Shown: in pieces, positions 24,717 to 35,199 of the stretch
Layout: every line of letters begins with the position of its first letter
Numbering within the stretch: the first letter of the stretch is position 1
Assembly: GCF_026341035.1 (NCBI RefSeq)
Contig: NZ_JAPEOQ010000001.1
Span: 5,704,001-5,768,000 of the forward strand
Length of the DNA: 64,000 bases
DNA from: Streptomyces sp. NBC_01016
GTDB lineage: Bacteria > Actinomycetota > Actinomycetes > Streptomycetales > Streptomycetaceae
Reading direction: 5' to 3'
Notes under the pieces: model-generated
The model's input: only the letters and a program-made list of their open reading frames with translations
What the model was told of the DNA's origin: nothing
Database searches by the model: none
Position numbers and translations under genes: made by a program

Positions 24717-25592
24717 TCAGTGCATCCCGAGCGCGCCCATCGTGGCGTCGGCCATCGCCGACTCACCCAGCGCGTTCGGGTGCACGGGGACGAAGTTGGT
24801 GCCGAAGAGGGCCGGCTCGACCCAGCGGGTGCCGATCGGCTGACAGGCGTCGTGGCCCTCGGAGGACTGGGAGAAGTCCACATAGGTCGAGCCGGTCTCG
24901 CCCGCCGCGCGCTGCACCGCGCGGTTGAGGTGGGACTGGATGTCGCGGACGTACGGCACATCGCCGGACGCGATCGGCATCTTCAGGAAGCAGCCCTTCT
25001 GCGCGACCTGCGGCATGATCCACGGATAGCCGAGGACGGCGACCTTCGCGTTCGGCGCCTTGCTCTTGACCGCCTGGAGCGCGGACTTCACCGCCGGGTA
25101 CGTCTTGGCGTCGATCTCGTCGCTGAACTTGTCGCCGTTCAGGGACTTGCACGGGTGGCCCTGGCCCGCGGAGGCGAGCCCGGCGGTGGCGCAGGACAGG
25201 ATCGTGTTGATGAAGGTGCTGTTGTCGTTGCCACCGATGGTGAGGGTCACCAGGTCGGTGTCCTTGCTCAGCGCGTCGAGCTGCGGCGGCACGCCCGGGT
25301 ACTGGGATCCGGCGAAGTCCTTCGTCTGCGCGGCGCCGCACGTCACGTCCTTGAGCGCGGCGCCGGTGCGCTTCGCGATCACGTGCGGGTAGTTGGCCGT
25401 GGAGCGGGCACACAGCGGGCTGGCCTTCGGGTCGAGCGGAAGCACGCCGGAAGCGGCGCTGTAGCTGTCGCCCAGAGCGACGTAGGAGAGGGGCTCGGGG
25501 GCCGCGTGTGCGGGTGCGGCGAGGGTGACGAGGGCGGCGCCGGTCGAGGCCGCGAGGGCCGTGAGTCTGCCGCTGAACGCGCGGATCGCCAT
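24717..25592 (-). CDS. Secreted SGNH/GDSL esterase (lipase)
   Basis: A 291-residue extracellular esterase. The signal peptide MAIRAFSGRLTALAASTGAALVTLAAPAHA is followed by the SGNH blocks: block I GDSYSAASG (Ser), block II Gly, block III IGGNDNSTF, and block V VPVHPNALGES (catalytic His). Paired cysteines (LCARS/VTCGA, SCATAG/PCKSL, GCFLK/DACQP) match the disulfide pattern of Streptomyces lipases such as the S. coelicolor enzyme of this family. A minus-strand promoter lies about 90 bases upstream. Confidence 0.93.
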   Translation of the reverse strand: MAIRAFSGRLTALAASTGAALVTLAAPAHAAPEPLSYVALGDSYSAASGVLPLDPKASPLCARSTANYPHVIAKRTGAALKDVTCGAAQTKDFAGSQYPGVPPQLDALSKDTDLVTLTIGGNDNSTFINTILSCATAGLASAGQGHPCKSLNGDKFSDEIDAKTYPAVKSALQAVKSKAPNAKVAVLGYPWIMPQVAQKGCFLKMPIASGDVPYVRDIQSHLNRAVQRAAGETGSTYVDFSQSSEGHDACQPIGTRWVEPALFGTNFVPVHPNALGESAMADATMGALGMH

Positions 25593-25940
25593 CTGATGCT
25601 CCTTCGAAGCATTCGGAACCTGCGGAACCGGGCCGGGGCATGGCCAAGTTCCGTGTGAGGCAAGGGGGTTCAGCGCGCCGGTAGTTGAAGCTACCGACGA
25701 GTTTGAATATCAGTCAATAGGTGTGCACAGGGTCGTGACCAGGGGAGAGTCGTGCAACACCGGGTTGTCAGTGGTGCTCGATAGCCTCACAGACGGATGG
25801 CGGAGCCGTCGGCAGGTCACCCCCGGCGTGTTCACCGATTGAGGTGGCGGGGGCCGCGCGGACGGCGACAATCGAACACACCGATGCGAAACAGGCGACG
25901 CCGAGCACTCCCTATGGCGGCCCCGGACGATGGAGACATG
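25593..25940. other. Divergent intergenic region between lipase and UvrA-like gene
   Basis: 348 bases without a convincing gene. It holds the lipase promoter on the minus strand and an AT-rich patch near 25700-25720. I could not place a promoter for the UvrA-like gene and saw no LexA-type GAAC-n4-GTTC site. Confidence 0.5.
25688..25717 (-). promoter_or_regulatory. Promoter of the GDSL lipase gene
   Basis: On the minus strand TTGACT (25712-25717) and TAGCTT (25688-25693) are 18 bases apart, a good match to the vegetative consensus, about 90 bases before the start codon. Confidence 0.6.
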
Positions 25941-28334
<2,394 letters not shown>

Positions 28335-28383
28335 CCGGGCGCCGCCGACCGACCGGGAGGGTCCTGACCGGCCGCGGTCGCGG

Positions 28384-28827
28384 TCAGCCCTCCTGCGTCG
28401 GGGCGGGGGACTGCTGGGCCTGAGGGGCCTGGGGGAAGTGCGGTGCCTGGGGTGCCTGCTGGCCCTGGGGTGCGTGCTGGCCCTGGGGGGCCTGCGGGTT
28501 CTGCTGACCCTGCGGGTTCTGCTGACCGTGCTGGGCCTGCTGGCCCTGCGGGGACTGCTGGCCCTGCGGCACCTGCGCCTGGTCGAGGGCGGAGGCCTGG
28601 GGGGCCTGCTGACCCTGGAGGGACTGCGAGCCCTGGAAGGACTGCGGGGCCTGGGGAGCCTGGGGAGCCTGGTGGGTCTGGGGGGCCTCCGCGTGCCCGA
28701 AGTCGAGCACGCCTTCCGCGGTGCGCTCGGCCTTGTGCGCGGCCTCACGCGCGTCGGCGAGCACATCACCGTGCTCGTCGACGAGTCGGTCGTAGATGGG
28801 CGCCGGGGCAGTGGACGGTGCGGGCAC
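28384..28827 (-). CDS. Low-complexity Gln/Pro repeat protein
   Basis: 147 residues. A short ordered N-terminus (PAPSTAPAPIYDRLVDEHGDVLADAREAAHKAERTAEGVLDFGHAEAP) is followed by about 95 residues made almost only of Q, P, G and A in QAPQAPQ, QGQQNPQ and QGQQSPQ units. GTG 28827 with AGGAGC about eight bases upstream was preferred over an upstream ATG. Repeat number is likely to vary between strains through slippage. Function is unknown; the N-terminus recurs in other Streptomyces as I recall. Confidence 0.72.
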   Translation of the reverse strand: MPAPSTAPAPIYDRLVDEHGDVLADAREAAHKAERTAEGVLDFGHAEAPQTHQAPQAPQAPQSFQGSQSLQGQQAPQASALDQAQVPQGQQSPQGQQAQHGQQNPQGQQNPQAPQGQHAPQGQQAPQAPHFPQAPQAQQSPAPTQEG

Positions 28828-29035
28828 GGGAAGAGCTCCTGGTCGTCGAGGTCTTGATGTCACCCTGCGGGTGAACAAAAGGGGACCCTACGTCGATCAG
28901 GTGACGTGGGTACATCCGGGGTGGGGTTGAGGAGCCGGAGACTTTCGCCACTCGCGGGCGCTGTACCCGCGGACCGGTGCCGGCCGACGTGGACGGCGGC
29001 GCCGATCCGCCGGTATGTGACGCAGGGAGGCCCCG

Positions 29036-29821
29036 TCAGTACTGCTCGGACTGGCCGCCGTCGATCGGGACGACCGTGGCGTTGATGAAGGACGCCTCGT
29101 CGGAGAGGAGGAAGGCCACCAGGTTGGCGACCTCCTCGGGGCGCCCGAAGCGCTTCATCGGGTTGGTGCTGACGAACTGGCGGCCGGCCTCCTCCCAGTT
29201 CACCGGGTCGAGCTGCTTGAGCGAGCCCTCGACCATGGGCGTCATGATCGCGCCGGGCGCGATGGCCTTCACCGTGATGCCGAAGCGGCCGTACTCCACT
29301 CCCGAATTGCGGGTCAGGCCGACGACGCCGTGCTTGGCGGCCGCGTAACCGGACTGGTTGCCCACACCGCGGATGCCGCCCACCGAGGCGGTGTTCACGA
29401 CGGTGCCGCTGCCCTGCTCGCGCATGACGGCGAGGACGTGCTTGAGGCCGAGGAAGACGCCCCGCAGGTTGATGTCGACGACGCGCTGGAACTCGTCGCT
29501 GCCGAACTCCTCGGTGAGGTTCTGCTTGCCCTCGATGCCCGCGTTGTTGAAGAAGGCGTCGATCCGGCCGTAGGCCCGTGTGGTCTCGGCCACGTAGCGC
29601 GTGACCTCCGCCTCGTCGCTGACATCGGCGGTGAGCGTCAGCACCTCGGCGCCCGGCGTGGCCGTCTCGATATCGGCCGCGCTCTGCGCGAGCCCTTCCG
29701 CGTTCACGTCGACGAGCGCCAGCTTCGCGCCCTCGGCCGCGACCCGCAGCGCGGCGGACCTGCCGAGGCCAGAGCCGCCACCGGTGATGAGGACGACCTT
29801 GCCGTCGAACCTGTTGTTCAT
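29036..29821 (-). CDS. SDR-family NAD(P)-dependent oxidoreductase
   Basis: A classical short-chain dehydrogenase of 261 residues: cofactor motif TGGGSGLG near residue 14, structural NNAG, catalytic Tyr and Lys in YAAAKHG near 160, Ser in NTASVGG, and C-terminal PIDGGQSEQY. The Asp at the end of beta-2 (LVDVN) suggests NAD preference. AGGAGG lies seven bases upstream of ATG 29821. It is divergent from a TetR regulator with a 20-bp dyad in between, so it is probably repressed until an inducer appears. Confidence 0.94.
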   Translation of the reverse strand: MNNRFDGKVVLITGGGSGLGRSAALRVAAEGAKLALVDVNAEGLAQSAADIETATPGAEVLTLTADVSDEAEVTRYVAETTRAYGRIDAFFNNAGIEGKQNLTEEFGSDEFQRVVDINLRGVFLGLKHVLAVMREQGSGTVVNTASVGGIRGVGNQSGYAAAKHGVVGLTRNSGVEYGRFGITVKAIAPGAIMTPMVEGSLKQLDPVNWEEAGRQFVSTNPMKRFGRPEEVANLVAFLLSDEASFINATVVPIDGGQSEQY

Positions 29822-29884
29822 TGCGGACCTCCTGAGGGGACTGTGTCGCGGTCCGCCGTCGCCCGACGGGCCTGTCACTATTCT

Positions 29885-29904
29885 TAGACGATACGTACTG
29901 TCTA
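29885..29904. promoter_or_regulatory. TetR-type operator
   Basis: TAGAC-n2-TACGTA-n2-GTCTA, a 20-bp dyad in the divergent SDR / TetR intergenic region. It is symmetrical apart from the two n2 steps and is typical of Streptomyces TetR operators. Confidence 0.75.
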
Positions 29905-29936
29905 GAAATTCCCGTACGCGGGGATCGGAGCGAGGC

Positions 29937-30524
29937 ATGGACGAGTCGACGGCTGCCCGGCCCAGGCGCGGGCGCTACCGCGACCCGCAGGCGCACGCGG
30001 CGGTACTGCGTGCCGCGCGGGAACTCGTCGCCGAGCTCGGCTATCACAAGGTCACGATGGAGCGGATCGCCGCCCGCGCCGGCGTCGCCAAGATGACGCT
30101 CTACCGCTGGTGGCCGAACAAGGCGGCGGTGATCACCGAGGCCGTCACCGATCAGCTGGCGCCGGTCCCGCAGCCGGACACCGGCTCCGTGCGCGAGGAC
30201 GCGCGGGCCCACGTCGCCGACCTCGTCCGAACGCTGACGCTGCTCGGTGACCCGAGCGTCGTGGCCGGTGCGCTCGTCGAGCGCGGCGAGGCGGGACGCG
30301 CGGAGCTGCGGGACCTCCTCAAGGCCTGGAGCGAACCGGGGGCCGCACTGCTGCGGCGCGGTATCGCGCGGGGCGAGTTGCCCGCCGGCCTCGACACCGG
30401 AGCGGTGATCGACAGCTGGCTCGGCTACGCGCTGTACCGCGTGGTCTTTCTCGAGAGCGCGCCGACCGAGGCGGATCTGGCCGGACTCGTGGACGCGCTG
30501 CCGTACACGGTCCGAGAGGCCTGA
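29937..30524 (+). CDS. TetR-family transcriptional regulator
   Basis: 195 residues. The N-terminal helix-turn-helix is ELGYHKVTMERIAARAGVAKMTLYRWWPNKAAVI; the C-terminal ligand domain belongs to the TetR_C type with a GALVERGEAGRAELRDLL segment. ATG 29937 is preceded by GGAG at seven bases. It most likely represses itself and the divergent SDR gene through the dyad at 29885-29904. Confidence 0.92.
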   Translation: MDESTAARPRRGRYRDPQAHAAVLRAARELVAELGYHKVTMERIAARAGVAKMTLYRWWPNKAAVITEAVTDQLAPVPQPDTGSVREDARAHVADLVRTLTLLGDPSVVAGALVERGEAGRAELRDLLKAWSEPGAALLRRGIARGELPAGLDTGAVIDSWLGYALYRVVFLESAPTEADLAGLVDALPYTVREA

Positions 30525-30580
30525 GGACGCTCAACTTCCCATCAAGATCAGCTAGTTGGACGCAGGCGCGTCACGCTCAT

Positions 30581-30619
30581 TGGCGTATTGACCGGGCGTA
30601 TACACCCGGCGTATACACC
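30581..30619 (+). promoter_or_regulatory. Three tandem 13-bp repeats before the PadR gene
   Basis: TGGCGTATTGACC, GGGCGTATACACC and CGGCGTATACACC follow one another without gaps (30581-30593, 30594-30606, 30607-30619). The last two contain the palindrome GTATAC. They end five bases before the PadR start codon, and TTGACC in the first could be a -35, so a bound regulator would block the operon. Confidence 0.7.
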
Positions 30620-30624
30620 AAGGT

Positions 30625-31149
30625 ATGACCGTTCCATTGGCGCTCCTCGGGCTCCTCGAACGTGAGTCGAGCCACGGCTATGACCTCAAGCGGAACTACG
30701 ACACGTACTTCGGTCGGGGCAAGCCATTGCCCTACGGCCAGGTCTACTCGACGCTGCGCCGCCTCGCCCGGGACGGGAAGGTGGCGGTCGGCGAGTCCGA
30801 GCCGGGGGAGGGGCCGGACCGCAAGCGGTATGTGATCACCGACAGCGGGGTCACGCAGGTGGAGGCCTGGCTCGTCGAGCCGGTCGCCCCCGAACAGCAC
30901 CTGCAGACCGTGCTGTTCACCAAGGTCGTCCTCGCTCTGCTCCTGGAGCGGGACGCCCAGGCGTACCTCGACACCCAGCGGGCCGCCCACATGTACCGGA
31001 TGCGCGAGCTGACCGAGATGCGCCGCACCGGGGAACTCGTCGACAGGCTGCTCGCCGACCACGGTCTCTTCCACCTCGAAGCCGACCTGCGCTGGATCGA
31101 CATGACCGTGGCGCGGCTCGGCGCGCTCGCGGCGGAGGTGCGCTCATGA
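30625..31149 (+). CDS. PadR-family transcriptional regulator
   Basis: 174 residues: winged-helix PadR domain (LALLGLLERESSHGYDLKRNYDTYF, then GQVYSTLRRLARDGKVA and a KRYVITDSG wing) plus a helical C-terminal dimerisation domain. It is the first gene of an operon whose next two genes encode an ABC transporter; PadR proteins typically repress such exporters and are released by their substrates. AAGG lies very near the start, and the stop overlaps the ATPase start (ATGA). The three 13-bp repeats upstream are the probable operator. Confidence 0.92.
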   Translation: MTVPLALLGLLERESSHGYDLKRNYDTYFGRGKPLPYGQVYSTLRRLARDGKVAVGESEPGEGPDRKRYVITDSGVTQVEAWLVEPVAPEQHLQTVLFTKVVLALLLERDAQAYLDTQRAAHMYRMRELTEMRRTGELVDRLLADHGLFHLEADLRWIDMTVARLGALAAEVRS

Positions 31150-31841
31150 GTGCGGTGACGAGCCTGGTCGAAGCACGCGATGTGGTGCTCTCGTTCGGTA
31201 GCACCCCCGCACTGCGGGGCGCCGAACTGGCCGTGGCACAGGGCGAGATCGTCGCCGTGACGGGGCCGAGCGGCTCCGGCAAGTCGACGCTGTTGCACTG
31301 CCTCGCGGGAATCCTGGTGCCCGACGAGGGCGAGATCCTCTATGACGGGCGGCGCCTCGACGTCATGCGGGAGACCGAACGCAGCGCGCTGCGCCGCGAC
31401 CGCTTCGGCTTCGTCTTCCAGTTCGGCCAGCTCGTACCCGAGTTGACGGCCGAGGAGAACGTGGCGCTGCCGCTGCTCCTCGCGCGCGGCCGGCGTTCCA
31501 CCGCGCTGCGCGAGGCCCGCGGCTGGTTCGAGCGGCTCGGTCTGGCCGGTCTCGAAGGACGCAGGTCCGGTGAGTTGTCGGGCGGACAGGCGCAACGGGT
31601 CGCGCTGGCACGGGCATTGGTCGCCCGGCCGCGAGTGCTCTTCGCCGACGAACCCACCGGCGCCCTCGACTCGCTCACCGGTGAACAGGTGATGGACCTG
31701 CTGGTCGGCTCAGCCCGCGAGCAGGGCACCACCGTCGTCCTCGTCACCCACGAGCCGCGCGTCGCCGCCTTCGCCGACCGGGAGGTCATCGTCCGCGACG
31801 GCAAGGTGACACCGCTCTCCATCGAACGGGCGGTCTCATGA
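31146..31841 (+). CDS. ABC transporter ATP-binding protein, LolD/MacB type
   Basis: 231 residues with Walker A GPSGSGKST, Q-loop QFGQLVP, signature LSGGQAQRV, Walker B VLFADEPTGALD and the switch His in VTHEP. The sequence is of the MacB/LolD class that pairs with FtsX-type permeases and drives mechanotransmission or peptide/antibiotic export. It overlaps the PadR gene before it and the permease after it by four bases each, so the three are one translationally coupled unit. Confidence 0.94.
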   Translation: MSAVTSLVEARDVVLSFGSTPALRGAELAVAQGEIVAVTGPSGSGKSTLLHCLAGILVPDEGEILYDGRRLDVMRETERSALRRDRFGFVFQFGQLVPELTAEENVALPLLLARGRRSTALREARGWFERLGLAGLEGRRSGELSGGQAQRVALARALVARPRVLFADEPTGALDSLTGEQVMDLLVGSAREQGTTVVLVTHEPRVAAFADREVIVRDGKVTPLSIERAVS

Positions 31842-34123
31842 TCCGGCTCGCGCTCCGCCTCACCGTCGCGGGCGGCCGCGAGGCGCTGATGCGGCTGACC
31901 GTGATCGCCGCCGCGGTGGCGGTGGGTGTCGCGCTGCTGCTGTCCACACTCGCCGCCATCCAGGCCACCCGGACCCAGAACGACCGCAACGCCTGGCTCA
32001 ACACCGGCGCCGAGTTCACCCAGAGCAGGAGCGCGCGGGCCGCGGGCGCCGACCCGCTGTGGTGGCTGCTGCGGGCCGACCACTACGACGGCGGGCTCAT
32101 CGGCCGCGTCGATGTGGCGGCCACGGGGCCCAACGCGCCGGTGCCACCGGGCCTGCCACGCCTCCCGGGCCCCGGCGAGTACTACGTCTCCCCGGCGCTC
32201 GCCGAGCTGCTGCGCGCCACGCCCGCCGGGGAGCTGGCGGACCGCTATCCCGGCCGCCGGGCGGGCACGATCGGGAAGTCCGCGCTGCCCGGACCCGACT
32301 CGCTCGTCGTCGTGGTCGGACACCGCCCCGGCGACCTTGCGGGGAAGGAGGGCGCCCGGCGCGTCACGACCATCGAGACCCACTCACCCAGCAGCTGCAG
32401 CGGCCCCAACTGCGACGTCGCCACCGGCATCAACGCCGAGGGCATGGCGCTCATCCTCTCGGTGGTCGCCCTGGCACTGATCTTCCCCGTGCTGATCCTG
32501 ACCGGTACGGCCAGCCGCCTCGCCGCCGCCCGCCGCGAGCAGCGCTTCGCCGCGATGCGCCTGGTCGGCGCGACACCAGGACAGGTGTCGCTGATCTCCA
32601 CGGTCGAGTCCGCGGTCGCCGCCGTCGCCGGTACGGCGGTGGGCTTCGTCCTCTGGTACGCCCTGCGTCCCCTGGTGGCGCGGGCCGACCTGACCGGTAC
32701 CCCGTTCTTCACCGGGGACATGTCGCTCGGCGCGGCCGAAGTGCTGCTCGTCGCCGTGGGTGTGCCGGTGGCCGCGGCGGTCGCGTCGCGCGTGGCACTG
32801 CGCCGCGTGCGGGTATCGCCGCTCGGTGTGACCCGCCGGACCACGCCCCGGCCGCCACGGGCCTGGCGGCTCATCCCTGCGGCGCTCGGCCTCGGTCAGC
32901 TGTGGTGGGTCATCGGGCGCGTTCCCGACGGCAGTTCGGGCCAGATACTTGCCTTCGTCCCCGGCATCCTGCTGATCCTGGTCGGCATCGTCCTCGCGGG
33001 CCCGTGGCTGACGATGGCCGGGGCGCGGCTGCTTGTCCGGTTCACCGGCCGACCGGCGCTGCTCGTCGCGGGGCGGCGCCTCGCGGACGACCCGAAGGCC
33101 GGGTTCCGCGCGGTCAGCGGCCTCGTCCTCGCGCTCTGTGTCACCAGTACGGCGGTCGGAATCATCACCGCGGTGGTCGCGGAGAGCGGAGTGCCCGAGA
33201 ACAAGGTGGCGTTCGGCAGCTCGGTGGTCGGCGATTACGACTGGCAGTCCGGGTCCCCGCGGAACCCCCCGGCAGCGCTGCCAGCCGCGACCCGGTCGGA
33301 GCTGGAGTCCGTGCCCGGCGTGCAGGGCGTCATGGTGGTCCGCACGAATCCGCTCCGCATACCGGATCCCGCCGAGCCGCACCCGCCGAAGGGGGAGCCG
33401 CCGATCCTGGCGGGCCTGGTCCCCTGCGCCGAGTTGGCACGGATGCCCGCACACAACAGGTGCCCGGAGGGGGCCCGGGCCGCCGCGATCCCACCGGACT
33501 TCTCCCGCCTCGGCATGCACGAGGACCAGGCGGCCTTGCCCGCAGTCTGGCCCGCGGCGAAGATCGAACCGCAGCGCCTCGAGTCCCTGCCGGTGAGCGA
33601 GATCATGGTGACGACGGACGGCTCCACCGCGGCGGTCGAGCGCGTTCGCACGCTCCTCACCGCGGCGTACCCGGACGAACTGCCGCCGTACACGGTCGAG
33701 GAGGACTATGGGCAGCGGTGGGGCGACATCGCGGCGTACCGGCAGCTGGCCACCGTCGTCATCGTGATCAGCTTCCCGATCGCCGGATGCAGCCTGGCGG
33801 TCGCCGTCGCCGGGGGACTGAACGAACGCAAGCGCCCCTTCGCCCTGTTGCGGCTGAGCGGAGTGCCGCTGAGCACCCTGCGCCGGGTGGTGCTCCTGGA
33901 GAGCGCCGCGCCGCTGCTGATCGTCGCGGCGCTTGCCATCGGGTTGGGCTTCCTGACCGCCCAACTGTTCCTCCAGGCGCAGTTCGACTACTCGATACGA
34001 GCGCCGGGGCCGGGCTACTACGGCCTGACCCTCGCCGGGATGGTCGTCTCGCTCGCCGTCATCGCCTCCACGTTGCCGCTGCTGCGGCGGATCACCGGAC
34101 CGGAGACGGCGCGCAACGACTGA
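31838..34123 (+). CDS. FtsX-like ABC transporter permease
   Basis: 761 residues with the layout of long FtsX/MacB-type permeases: an N-terminal helix (LTVIAAAVAVGVALLLSTLAAI), a large extracellular domain of about 170 residues, three helices around residues 205-330, two central helices, a second extracellular domain and four C-terminal helices (FPIAGCSLAVAVAGGLNERKRPFALLRLSG). The FtsX signature RLVGATPGQV and the LLRLSGVPLSTLRR repeat are present. Cargo is unknown; PadR control suggests a toxic small molecule or peptide. Confidence 0.92.
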   Translation: MIRLALRLTVAGGREALMRLTVIAAAVAVGVALLLSTLAAIQATRTQNDRNAWLNTGAEFTQSRSARAAGADPLWWLLRADHYDGGLIGRVDVAATGPNAPVPPGLPRLPGPGEYYVSPALAELLRATPAGELADRYPGRRAGTIGKSALPGPDSLVVVVGHRPGDLAGKEGARRVTTIETHSPSSCSGPNCDVATGINAEGMALILSVVALALIFPVLILTGTASRLAAARREQRFAAMRLVGATPGQVSLISTVESAVAAVAGTAVGFVLWYALRPLVARADLTGTPFFTGDMSLGAAEVLLVAVGVPVAAAVASRVALRRVRVSPLGVTRRTTPRPPRAWRLIPAALGLGQLWWVIGRVPDGSSGQILAFVPGILLILVGIVLAGPWLTMAGARLLVRFTGRPALLVAGRRLADDPKAGFRAVSGLVLALCVTSTAVGIITAVVAESGVPENKVAFGSSVVGDYDWQSGSPRNPPAALPAATRSELESVPGVQGVMVVRTNPLRIPDPAEPHPPKGEPPILAGLVPCAELARMPAHNRCPEGARAAAIPPDFSRLGMHEDQAALPAVWPAAKIEPQRLESLPVSEIMVTTDGSTAAVERVRTLLTAAYPDELPPYTVEEDYGQRWGDIAAYRQLATVVIVISFPIAGCSLAVAVAGGLNERKRPFALLRLSGVPLSTLRRVVLLESAAPLLIVAALAIGLGFLTAQLFLQAQFDYSIRAPGPGYYGLTLAGMVVSLAVIASTLPLLRRITGPETARND

Positions 34124-34131
34124 CAACACCA

Positions 34132-34159
34132 CGGCGCCCGCCCCTCGAGGCGGGCGCCG
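34132..34159 (+). terminator. Hairpin terminator between permease and LysR genes
   Basis: CGGCGCCCGCC (34132-34142) pairs with GGCGGGCGCCG (34149-34159), six-base loop, at the convergent ends. No long T run. Confidence 0.65.
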
Positions 34160-34163
34160 CGCT

Positions 34164-35072
34164 TCACGCCTGCGTCGCGTCGACCAGCGTGTCCCGCATG
34201 AAGTCCACCAGCCAGTGCTGCGCCGGAGTGCGGGCGTGCGCGTGGCGGGCGTAGACGGAGACCTGCGCCGGTTCGATGTCGATCGGAAGCTCAAGGAGCC
34301 GCACCCGGTGGTCGGCGGCGAACATGCGGGCCACCAGCCGGGGCGCCACCGCGACGAGCTCGCTGTCCTGGATGAGGTACGGCAGGCCCGCGAACCGGGT
34401 CACGTCCAGCACCACGCGGTGCAGCAGACCGTGCGCCTCCAGGGCGCGGCGCGGCCCCTCGTGCCCGGCGGGTCCTGAGACCGTCACATGCTGCTCGGCG
34501 CCGAGCGCGGCCAGGTCCACGGAGCGGCCGCGCAGCCGTGGGTGGTCGCGGGCCACCACGGCGACGTATCCCTCGGAGAACAGCGGGATCCGTGCCACCC
34601 GCGCCGAGCCGAGCAGCGGCGAGGCGATGAACGCGTCGATCTCCCCGCGGCCCAACTGGTCGGCGGCGCCACGGATGTCGAGCGGCCGCACCGTGAGCGT
34701 GGCGCCCGGCGCCTGCCGCGGCAGCGCGGCCATCAGGCGCGGCAGCAGGGCCACCTCGCCCAGGTCGGACAGGCACACGGTGAACGCGGGGCGCGCGGTC
34801 GCCGGGTCGAAGGAGCGGGAGCCGCTCACGGTCGTATCGATCTCCGAGAGGGCGCGGTGCAGCGGCTCGTACAGGGCGCGGGCCGTGGTCGTCGGGGCGA
34901 GCCCCGCGCCCGTGCGGCGGAAGAGCTCGTCGTCGAAGCGGCGGCGCAGCTTCTGCAGCCCATAGCTCACGGTCGGCTGGGTCACGTGCAGGGCCTCGGC
35001 GGTCGCCGTCACGCTCCGGGTCTCGTAGAGCAGCACGAAGGTCCGTACGAGGTTGAGGTCGAAGTCCCGCAT
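34164..35072 (-). CDS. LysR-family transcriptional regulator
   Basis: 302 residues: N-terminal helix-turn-helix (MRDFDLNLVRTFVLLYETRSVTATAEALHVTQPTVSYGLQKLRRRF) and a C-terminal substrate-binding domain related to the NodD/NahR/LinR subgroup, which responds to aromatic compounds. ATG 35072 has GGGAGCG seven bases upstream; an ATG at 35096 would add eight residues. It is divergent from the benzoylformate decarboxylase operon, which it probably activates when an aromatic acid is present. Confidence 0.92.
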   Translation of the reverse strand: MRDFDLNLVRTFVLLYETRSVTATAEALHVTQPTVSYGLQKLRRRFDDELFRRTGAGLAPTTTARALYEPLHRALSEIDTTVSGSRSFDPATARPAFTVCLSDLGEVALLPRLMAALPRQAPGATLTVRPLDIRGAADQLGRGEIDAFIASPLLGSARVARIPLFSEGYVAVVARDHPRLRGRSVDLAALGAEQHVTVSGPAGHEGPRRALEAHGLLHRVVLDVTRFAGLPYLIQDSELVAVAPRLVARMFAADHRVRLLELPIDIEPAQVSVYARHAHARTPAQHWLVDFMRDTLVDATQA

Positions 35073-35094
35073 GATCGCTCCCGTCTGCTGCCCC

Positions 35095-35115
35095 ATTATC
35101 GATGCTGTCTATGAA
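35095..35115. promoter_or_regulatory. Possible LysR binding site
   Basis: An imperfect dyad around TATCGA-n5-TCTATG in the LysR / decarboxylase intergenic region, with the T-n11-A spacing usual for LysR boxes. The match is partial. Confidence 0.4.
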
Positions 35116-35199
35116 GCGGGTAGGCAACATTGATTGGATCACGGTCGGCTTTATTTCTAGGCTCAACCACATCACCGCCGGTCAAGGAGGAGTCTGCGC

